Positions 48,823-59,200 of a stretch of 64,000 nt of DNA are shown in pieces (position 1 is the first letter of the stretch; each line of letters begins with the position of its first letter). Under the pieces are notes generated by a model. The model had not been told where the DNA came from. It saw nothing but the letters and a program-made list of their open reading frames with translations, and did not search any database. The DNA is taken from NCBI GenBank assembly GCA_030142905.1, contig JASJOG010000112.1, forward strand, positions 846,501 to 910,500. Direction: 5' to 3'. Origin of the DNA: Heliopora coerulea (lineage: Eukaryota > Cnidaria > Anthozoa > Scleralcyonacea > Helioporidae). Made by a program: the position numbers and the translations under genes.

Positions 48823-51769
48823 CCGTATTTTCCAGGTGATTGCCCACACGGCATATTACCCACACTAGTCAAATTTGTGGTCCAAAAAAATTATGTCGAC
48901 AGATTACCAGGAACGGAAGATTACCCGCACCTCAACCACGCCCTTGGGTAATTCCACATAAAAGTGGGACAGCCATGACACCCACCCTCTCGGATTTTCT
49001 TGAAATTTACACCATTTGTACATACTATTGAAACTAGCAAAAGTGCAAAATTTCAGCCCATAACTCCAAACAGTTCCAAAGATATGACGTTTTGAAATTT
49101 GGGCCAAAATACCCTAATTTGCACCTATGTCGGCCATTTTGGATTTTTGCATTTTACAAATCATTCAATATTTCAGGTCCAGATTGTCCAAAAAGGCTAA
49201 AAATTGATACCTGGGTATTTTTGAGGGTGTTGAATCAAAAAGTGAGAAGAAAACAGACTATTTCTAAAGTTAAAGAGGTGATTTTTTTAATTTAAAATTG
49301 ATGCAGCTAATTAATTGGTCTCGTTACCAAGGTGAACTTCTGATGGGATTGCCGAAGGTGCCCAACATAGACAGTTTGCAAACTTTCTGGGGATAAACTA
49401 GACATAATAGACTACTTGTGTGTAGAAAATCTTTTTGGCATCTCAAAGACATCAAAAGTTATAGTTGTTTACATTTGGACATATTCTTGCAGTATAATGA
49501 GTACCAATTCTGCACTTGCTAGCAGTACACACTCTTTTTAATGGTTAGAACAGCAGTATAAGTTTCTATATTTAACATTTGTACAGTTTTTAACTTTAAA
49601 GAAACTTTGAAGAACCATCTCAACCTATCTGTTGATAAGTTTTCCAAGAAAATGGAAGTCATGAGAATATTAACTTGAATTAAGTCTTAAGCTAAAAAAC
49701 TTTTTATGTGCAGGAATGCCTTAGATTTATTTTATGCTTGTAAATTCTCTTATCAGAATGAGATTTGAAATATATTGTGAAGCACAGAACTGTCTTTGTC
49801 TCTGGTTGGGAAAAGTCTGTCTCAGGGTCAAGTGCCAGCACTGCTTCTATACCAACAGTTTTTGAATATGTGGTCAAATGACATTTGCTTTCTGATATCA
49901 TACCAACAGTACACTGTGTCTCCATTCTTAGGTGCTGAATTCACTTGATAAGTTAAATATTTTCTGTTCTATTTTTCTTGTATCTAAATAGACAAAACAC
50001 TATATTTTGAAAAGTTTATTCTCCTACCATGAAAGTCATGTTTTAACCAGCACTGCATTTCATAAGAACTAAATCAAATATACTGAAGACAAGACATTAT
50101 GAGATCTTCTTCAAAGTTACATCCTGAATAGACTTTGAATAAGTTTTCTCTTAAAAAGAAGACAATGTATTAGAAACTGTGCTTCACAATATATTTCAAA
50201 TCTCATTCTGATAAGAGAATTTACAAGCATAAAATAAATCTAAGGCATTCCTGCACATAAAAAGTTTTTTAGCTTAAGACTTAATTCAAGTTAATATTCT
50301 CATGACTTCCATTTTCTTGGAAAACTTATCAACAGATAGGTTGAGATGGTTCTTCAAAGTTTCTTTAAAGTTAAAAACTGTACAAATGTTAAATATAGAA
50401 ACTTATACTGCTGTTCTAACCTTTAAAAAGAGTGTGTACTGCTAGCAAGTGCAGAATTGGTACTCATTATACTGCAAGAATATGTCCAAATGTAAACAAC
50501 TATAACTTTTGATGTCTTTGAGATGCCAAAAAGATTTTCTACACACAAGTAGTCTATTATGTCTAGTTTATCCCCAGAAAGTTTGCAAACTGTCTATGTT
50601 GGGCACCTTCGGCAATCCCATCAGAAGTTCACCTTGGTAACGAGACCAATTAATTAGCTGCATCAATTTTAAATTAAAAAAATCACCTCTTTAACTTTAG
50701 AAATAGTCTGTTTTCTTCTCACTTTTTGATTCAACACCCTCAAAAATACCCAGGTACCAATTTTTAGCCTTTTTGGACAATCTGGACCTGAAATATTGAA
50801 TGATTTGTAAAATGCAAAAATCCAAAATGGCCGACATAGGTGCAAATTAGGGTATTTTGGCCCAAATTTCAAAACGTCATATCTTTGGAACCGTTTGGAG
50901 TTATGGGCTGAAATTTTGCACTTTTGCTAGTCTCAATAGTATGTACAAATGGTGTAAATTTCAAGAAAATCTGAGAGGGTGGGTGTCAAAGTTCTTTTTT
51001 TTTGTCCTAGTTTTATATGGAATTACCCCCTTGCAACCCCATTGAGGCTTTAAAACAATCAGATGAACCTGAAGGAGTAGCTCTGGGGACGGCATTTTTC
51101 ACCAGAAATGATGAAAAGTGAGGGATTAATCAAAGCGAAGTGAATTGCAGACGATTCTTAATTTTGAATCAACCAATCGAAATCGACATGTAGAGTGGTA
51201 ATATATTTTAAGCCATGAGGAAATCTATGTGAAATTCCATGGGAATTCTCTCGTGACGTAGCAACACACAACATGGTACGCAATACCGGGTCCTAGTCGC
51301 AACGGCTTTAAAATTTACGCTGTGATTTAAACTGATTGTTTTCTGTCTTTGAAATGTACTGTCAGCTTAAAGCTTGCTATTCGCTGGCGACGGAAGTACT
51401 GAAAGCGTAGTCAGAACAAAAAGCGAAAACTAGCTTGGCACAATACCTGACAGCCTGATTTGCTAATTTTTGCGTAAACCCGAAATTCTGTGAAGCAAAC
51501 TGATAATTACTCCGAAGGAACTAAAAATTTCCTAAATTTCTTTATTATTTGGAAGACTTGCACGAGCATTTGGAATCATTAACCCGACGCTATTACTGCG
51601 CAGCACTTGTGATGATTTGATTACAAGATTTTTTCCAAATGTAGATGTCAAATATTTATCATCACATTACCCGCACCGCCGTATTACCCGCACCGCCGTA
51701 TTACCCGCAGCAGCTTCAAAAACAGAAAAATGAACCGATAACCCGCGGGTAATCGCCCGGAAAATATGG
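48823..51769. mobile_element. Foldback transposon with about 850-bp inverted arms
   Basis: Ends are CCGTATTTTCC and GGAAAATATGG, flanked by TA at 48821-48822 and 51770-51771. Arms 48941-49788 and 50177-51035 are inverted copies; long stretches of the inner arms differ by only a few bases. The loop is about 390 bp. The right side has about 640 bp of extra unique sequence (51045-51680), then ATTACCCGCACCGCCGT repeats that match weaker ones on the left. The 67-residue ORF repeated on both arms has no domain. TA flanks suggest a Tc1/mariner-type non-autonomous element. Confidence 0.75.
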
Positions 51770-52477
51770 TAAAACAAGAACATACAATATGTCATGAACA
51801 ATTTTTATCTTTAGTCAACAACTATACTGCATCCATTTCATTTTCTGGGATTTATATAGACAGAATAGCCAGGCGCCTTGTGCAGCTTTTTAGCTTAATT
51901 ATTGGACCACTGAATTGGATTCCTAGTGTGGAATTGGTTCCCACTTAATGAGCGTGCAGACGCATTTTTTAAATTTTTTTTTTTCATTTATAGTACTCTC
52001 AGTTGCATCCAGTCTGTTGCTTATTCACATAATGACAATTCGACAAATTTCTCACAATTATCCATTTGATTTTGTGTTCCTCAATGTTTAAAGGACCTCG
52101 TATCAGCAATCCAAAGGTTACTACTTCAATCTGGATTTTCTGAGCATACAAACACTGACCCTCAAATAAAAATTAGCATTATTTATAAATGGACCACAGA
52201 GCCTGGGGGGACAGGGCAATGGAGACTTTAGCAGCCTGCGTAGGTCAGCTGCCACTTTGTCAAGTACATAGCGCAGAAGGACGATCTAAATCATTTGAAA
52301 TTTCTCATGTTTTTAGTAATTCCAAAGTATTTCTGACACATTTTTAATTAACTAAACGCAGTTAGGGGCAAAGGCACACTTTATAATTTTACTCTGCCTA
52401 AAGCCAGATGATTTTACTTATCAACGGAATGAACCCTGCCCCTTAATTAGTGAGCAAATCATTATCTTATACTACAG

Positions 52478-53213
52478 GTTATTTTGGCTGTGATCCTTAT
52501 ATGGAGTGAAGCTGCCAATGAATCCTGCCCTGAAGGGAACTATGGAGTTATTTCACGTGCTGGTTCAATTACATGTAAAAGTTGCTCCAAACTTCCCACA
52601 TGCCCCCCTGGCTTGGGCATGTCAACCTTGGTGTTGTGCGGTGACATCATACATGAAGACACAAATATACATTGTGTGGACTGTGTTCCTGGTAAAAGTT
52701 TTTCATCAACTTATGATGGAACCCAGTGTAAGCCATGCAAGACCTGTTCCCCACATGAAGCACAGGAAGGTGGATGTACCCGTGATGAGGACACCACTCA
52801 GTGTAAACGAATTTGTGTAATAGGGTTTTACCCCATGGATGACCGTGTGGAAAATTGCACAGAATGTTCATCGTGCCATGGACCAAGAGCAAAAAGAGTT
52901 CAGAAGTGCATTGCTGATGGTATGCCTAGGGAAAGACAGTGTGAGGTGATGTTGGTTCATGCTACCATTGAAACCAATAAAAAGGAGGATAAACCAGACA
53001 GAAAGGAGATCCAAGAAAAGAAGAACGAAGATGAGAAAACAGAATGCAATGGTTATCCAGTTTATGGGCATCCAGCAATGTTCAGTTCATTTCTGGTGTT
53101 GATTGTCTTTCTAATCATTTGTTTGCTGGTCAGTGTAATTAGAAAGAAACGTAACAGAAAAAAACATACTCAAAGATACTCTGAAGATTCGATTCCTTTC
53201 AATAATTCTAATG
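52478..53213 (+). CDS. TNFR gene 2, exon with cysteine-rich repeats and transmembrane segment
   Basis: It follows acceptor ACTACAG. CRD signatures include CKSCSKLPTCPPGLG, DTNIHCVDCVPGKSFSS and CSPHEAQEGGCTRDEDTTQC, closely matching gene 1. A Lys/Glu-rich stalk follows, then the span FSSFLVLIVFLIICLLVSVI and the stop-transfer RKKRNRKKH. It ends at donor GTAAGG in phase 1. The open frame continues into the intron to 53422, which is read-through only. Confidence 0.88.
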
Positions 53214-56200
53214 GTAAGGAATTCACTGTGATTCTTGTTTTTACACAGTTGATGCTTACTTGGAAGGATGGTTGCCTCTTTGAAATAGTTAACCCTCAAT
53301 TTGACTTGTTCCATGCTAACATGAAAATTGATCATCCAAAAACCCTAATATCTCTTTCCAGACATCGTAATTTAAGGGCGCGTTCACACTATCGGCCTAG
53401 ACCCGACCTGGGCCTGACCTAGGTCAGCTACTTTTGCTGGCCTGGTTCTGATAGCCTAGGTCAGGCCCAGGTCAGGCCTAACTGAAACTCACGCCAACAG
53501 TGGCAAGTGGAAGATCGGAAATCAAGCCAACGTTTCGATGCCAAATGCATGGGATGGTGATCGCCGGGTAAACTTGATTAGTTCTTCCAGACGATGCTAA
53601 AATTACATCTAGGCCTAAGTCAATGAATTTGATTTTAGAATTATCCATCCTAACATGAATTCATTCTGTTCATAATGAATTTGCATTTGCAGTTTCTTGT
53701 ACAAAGTACATAATGTGTATCATATAAAACAAAACATCGTGAATTTCATGTCATTTTACTTCACAGATTATCGTCACGATACTCATGAAAATGTTACTTA
53801 CCCCCTTTCGTACGTCGTTGCGATCTCTTGTGGACGCTTTCCTCCCACAGGTCTGCTTGCAGGCACGAGTTTGTGGCTCTCGATTTTCATCTTAGTGTAT
53901 GTATTAAACTCATGTGAGCATTGAGGACTAGTCATGTAGTCAATAATGTAAATAATACTATGATATTTTATATGAAGAGAGGATTTGATACAATCATAAT
54001 TATATATAACTATGATTTTATCAAATCCTCCCTTCATGTAAAATGTTGTTTAAAGCCTCCTGTATACAAGAGTCGTGTATCACTCCGCTACTTGAAGAAG
54101 TCACCTGAGAGGCTCCTCTCTACGTTGTGAAGATGAGAATGGTGGCCAATTCAGTATATATGAAAATTTCTGACTGTCCTGGCCGTGTCTCAGTGGCTCA
54201 AAGGTCAGCGTACATATGCGTTGTTGATATGGAGACCTTGGGTTCGATTCCCGGCTAGGGCAGTCAGAGTTTTCGTATATATAATTATAAAAACTACGAT
54301 AAGTTAACGATGTCAATGAGCATTACTAGGGGCTTAAAGATCTACGGCGACAACTTGAACGACGATATTCTTCAACATTTCGACATTTAAAGAAACAACG
54401 GTTTGAGGTAGATGAACGATCTTCAAGCTCGATACTCAGAAAATGATATCTGAGCCCCAGACGGGGATCGAACCCGCAACCTTCTGATGACCGGTTTATT
54501 GACCACGGTGCTTGATAGTTGTGCCTTGTTTTATGATTCCTAAAACCCTGCAGTTTTCCTGAAACGACTGTATTCTCGCGTTGAACTCAATCTTAAGTTA
54601 CAGCTTATTTCACTCCGCGAGCTCACGTCGTCCTTAGGATGTGAAAATGGTCTTGGTGGCGTTGTAAACAGAACGATGGCGGTGTTGAGAATGGTCTGGA
54701 GAATAAAAATTGTTCATTCTTTTTGTTTTGCACGAAGAGTTCTTTTGTTTCGAAGGACGCGTTGTGTAGATCTTAAGGTCCCTGCTGTGTAGTGTGTTCT
54801 CACTGTACTTTGGATGAATACTTGAATACAACCATTATTAATACGATGTGTTTACTCAGTTTGTCAAGAATATTGAATTAGTTGTTACCCCTAAAAATAA
54901 CTATTTTCGCAGCATATCCAAGTACCAGGCTGTTGACAGGAAAAATGTGCTTATTTGTATGCTATTTCTTGTCTACCTTTATAATTTGAAAATGCCCGTT
55001 TTGCAAGCAAACTTTACCACAGTACAAATTTGTCAAATAGGGGAGATCTCTGATTTTCCAGGAATATACAGTAGTGTACAGTGTAACTCTGGATGTTTTG
55101 TTTACAGCAAACGAGTTTATTCCCTTACTTACACTCTCTACTTAAAAATATATGCTCACACATTCTAGGAGGTGCTATTCCCAGTGATTCAGTTGTCTTT
55201 GACAATGAAACAGATCCTTCTAACGATACAGCAACGGATATACCAGCTGTCTCGTCGACAAGAAAGAGAACAAATTCAACTGGTCCTGGTAAGAATGTTT
55301 CGTACATCTATATCATATGACTATGCATTCTTTAGTGAGTTTACAAAAACATGTGTTTGAACTATATTGAAAAGGCCAACACTTTCGTGAAAAAAATTAT
55401 TTATTTATATGGAAAACTGCATGTTATAGCGGTGAACGTATTGATGATCAGCTTTGATTTATACTTTAGGCAGAAGGGTTTCTTTCAGTCGGCAGCTTTC
55501 ATATCCTGGATCAGGACAAAACAAAGAAAGTAGGTTGTAATTGAAGAAATCTACACTCTTTGGTGAGCGGAATAGGGTAGTTTTACAATGGCTGACTTGG
55601 CTCGAAATGTGTGTCGAGAAATGTTGTCCTGCTGGCCCACTGTAATCAAACTTATCAACGTCCAACGGTAGCAAGCTTCTTTGCTTTTCAAGTATATATC
55701 GTTTTCTTTCTTTCTTCCTTCCTTCCTCCCTCCCTTCCTTCCTTCCTCCCTCCCTCCCTTCCTTCCTTCCTTCCTTCCTTCCTTCCTCCCTTCCTCCCTT
55801 CCTCCCTCCCTTCCTCCCTCCCTCCCTCCCTCCCTCCCTCCCTTCCTTCCTTCCTTCCTTCCTTCTTTCCTTCCTTCCTTCCTCCCTCCCTTCCTTCCCC
55901 CCTCCCTTCCTTCCTCCCTTCCTTCCTTCCTTCCTTCCTTCTTTCCTTCCTTCCTTCCTCCCTTCCTTCCTCCCTTCCTTCCTTCCTTCCTTCCTTCCTT
56001 TTCTCTCTTTCTTTCTTTCTTTCTTTCTCTTCTTTCTTTCTTTCTTTCTCTTTCTTTCTCTCTTTCTTTCTTTCTCTCTCTTTCTTTCTTTCTTTCTTTC
56101 TCTCTTTCTTTCTTTCTTTCTCTCTTTCTTTCTTTCTTTCTTTCTTCCTTGCTTGCTTCCTTCCTTGCTTGCTTCCTTCCTTCCCTTCCTTCCCTTCCTT

Positions 56201-59200
56201 CCCTTCCTTCCTTCCTTTCCTTCCTTCCCTTCCTTCCTTCCTTTCCTTCCTTCCCTTCCTTCCTTCCTTCCCTTCCTCCCTTCCCTTTCTTCCTTCCTTC
56301 CCTTCCTTCCTTCCTTCCCTTCCTTCCTTCCTTTCCTTCCTTCCTTCCTTCCTTCCTTCCTTCCTTCCTTCCCTTCCTTCCTTCCTTCCTCGATTCGTCC
56401 GTTCGTTCGCTCGTTCATTCATACATTCATTTTTTCCTTCATTCATTTCTTCATTTATTCTTTCATTCATCCATCCATCCATTCATCCGTCTCGTCATTC
56501 ATTCATCCATTCATTTTTTCATTCATTCTTTTATTCAACGTCTGTTTTCATTCCGAAGGCAATCGAAAGTTTTGATTACTGGAAGGAAGAGTCGGAATGA
56601 TAGGGACAATTGGAGATGTCAAAAATCGTGGACGTGGGGGCCTTTTGGCCCTGTGTTTCAAATTCCTTCGGGGTTAGTTCAAGTCAGTTTGTCGTTGATC
56701 TACGTCAAAATGACTTCCAAAGGATCGCAGGGAGGCTGAAACTACCAGCCACAAACGCAGCCATTTTAGCCCTTATTAGTTTCACTTTTTAATTACAGTG
56801 GGGGTGTATATAACGGCCATGTATTAAACGGCCACCCTCTGTTAAGCGACCAGTTTTCAATGTCCCGAATTTTCGCCCATGCAGACGCTGGAATTGTTAC
56901 CTGAATTAAGCGACCACCTCTGTTAAGCGGTCGCGGCCACCCTTTAGCTGCAGTGCCATGTTTGGTCTTTCTTTGTTCTTTTTACCTGTATTAAGTGTCC
57001 ACCCTGGAACGGAAACGTAAAGCCACATGTTATTTCACGCAGTATTTTATTGTGTTCGATTATGTTTAAAAAGCGACCAATGATCACTACATAAAATGAC
57101 AAACCTAATGCTTATAATTAACCGTTCATTATGGTTGATCCTTTCCAGATATCTGCTGTCAGCTGTAGTGCAAACTCACGGGACGCAAAAAATATCAATA
57201 TTGTTCGTTTCGAATCTGATTCCCTGTAGCTCTACTTGGAATTCCTCTTTAGCTAGCTTGTTCTTGAGCCATGTGATTGAGAAGGAATCACCATTAAACG
57301 TATAATTGTACAAGATTTCCAGGCAATAATCTTCAACTCTGTTAATGCGCTTTCCCTCTGCAGTGACTTTCCCGTTGTTTGTTGGTTTGAATTTTATTGC
57401 CTACGGTGTTACTTTTGCAAAATGTCCGTTTTAACTTCGCGTTCATCGTAAGAACTATGAAATGAAGGAATGAGATGTATTTCCATGTAAACTGTAAGTC
57501 ATAGAAATGCTGTATAGAAGAGCAAAGGACAAATAATTGTACATTTACGTAATTTTACGTTTATCGCTCCGCTGCAGTTACAAGTTAGCAACTTTGTTGA
57601 AAGTAAAGATCGCTTGAAAGAGCGTTCGTGGTCTTATTGCTTGCTTGAATAAAGTTTTGTAGAATAAGTAAATAAAATTCACATTTCACCACGGCCAGTG
57701 AGCATTGTTAGTGATCCTGTATTAAGCGGCCAGTTTCTTAAGTGCTGAGGGTGGCCGTTATATACAGGTTCTACTGTAGCAGTCAGCAGTGCGCATGCAT
57801 GTATTAATACCAAGAAGCGATCACAATTTACTGTCATTGCTTTACTGCAGGGAAAGCTGAAGTTGAGAGTTTACTGACTGCTCCGTCCCATGAAACTGAT
57901 ATTGTCGACGACAGACAAACTGCAGCAACTTTGCAAGCCCCCGGAATACGAAAGAGGTCTCTTCCATCTAGTTCTGGTTAGTATACTTCGCAGTCTGAGA
58001 CACTGAAGTAGTCCAGCAGATAAAAAGTAGCTCATAGTTTGGTGTGCTGAAATGAGTGACAGATGTTCCCTGGAAGTCAAAAGAACATGAAGAAAGTGGA
58101 AAGGCGTATTGACGCGGGATTTCGTACGATTCTTTTTCCTCGTGGTTGTCATCCTGGCGTATGCAATAACTCCAGCACAGACTGCGCAGGAGGACATCTG
58201 CTTATGATTTGCTTCAGTCTGTCCTCAAAGCTCTCGTGAGTTTACAAACATCAGGATGAGAACCGCGAGGCATAAAATTGCAGGTATAAATGCGGCTTAA
58301 GAGCTTCTCTACTCGACAGCTGAAAGCAAATGCAACCGTTAAACTGTCAAATTGAAGAAAAAGTGAACAAAGTCTTTTATAACAATATTCATCACGAAAT
58401 TACTACTTACAAGTTTTAATTGCTGACCGAAAAAAGTTTTCTGGTTCCGCACCTCCTAAAACCTTAAGGCCCATTTGCCCAGCAAAATTGTCTTGTACGG
58501 TTATTCGTTCTGATGTATGTGATTAACTGAGTAGAGTGTTCATGACGTATTGCTGCATCAGCAGATTGAACAGTTCTAAGCGGTTTTGGTTTCGCAGAGA
58601 AATAGAAGCGGGCAGTTTGATTAAATACAATGGAGGCTGGACCAGTTTTCATGTGAAATCATTTGTTTATTTACCAGGAAACAAGGTTCCAAGTATTCGT
58701 CGTCATTACTCAAATCCTGCTCCTCATCGTGATGAAGAAAGTAAGTTTCGTACTGCGCCATTTTAATGACTTACTTATGGAAATATGGCGGACATTCTGT
58801 GTTCATCTTGTTTTAGCCAATAATTTTGCCGTGAGCAAATCACGTGTGCAAGCCCACATTTAATTTCTAGTCATAGGAAATAATGATGTCAGGGGCAAGT
58901 TTCAAAAACCTGTTCTTACAGGGAATCAAGTTTCCCTGACAATTTTTTTTAGATCATCCCTAAGACAGGAGAGAGTCTTCCCAAAACTTACAATCCATGC
59001 ATTTCGAAAAACATTCTTGGAGCAGTATGTCAGTCGGGAATTTAACTCCTTATCTTAGGGTTACCGAAGTTGAGTTCAAGTATATGTGAAGTTTTTTGAT
59101 AGCCTTTTCATGGATTTGAAATAGATTCAAAATGCTGCATAATTCTTCTTGACGCGTAGCAATTAACTGGGAAGAGATTACAGTCCAACTATGACGAATC

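Noticed and set aside
49092..49295. 67-codon ORF repeated on both arms of the palindrome
   Set aside because: The repetition comes from the inverted repeat; no domain, and no sign of codon-level conservation between arms can be judged from two near-identical copies.
55459..56739. ORFs of 264-352 codons on both strands made of FLPS or KEGR residues
   Set aside because: They are translations of the (CCTT)n tract, open in several frames at once, with no domain and no splice context.
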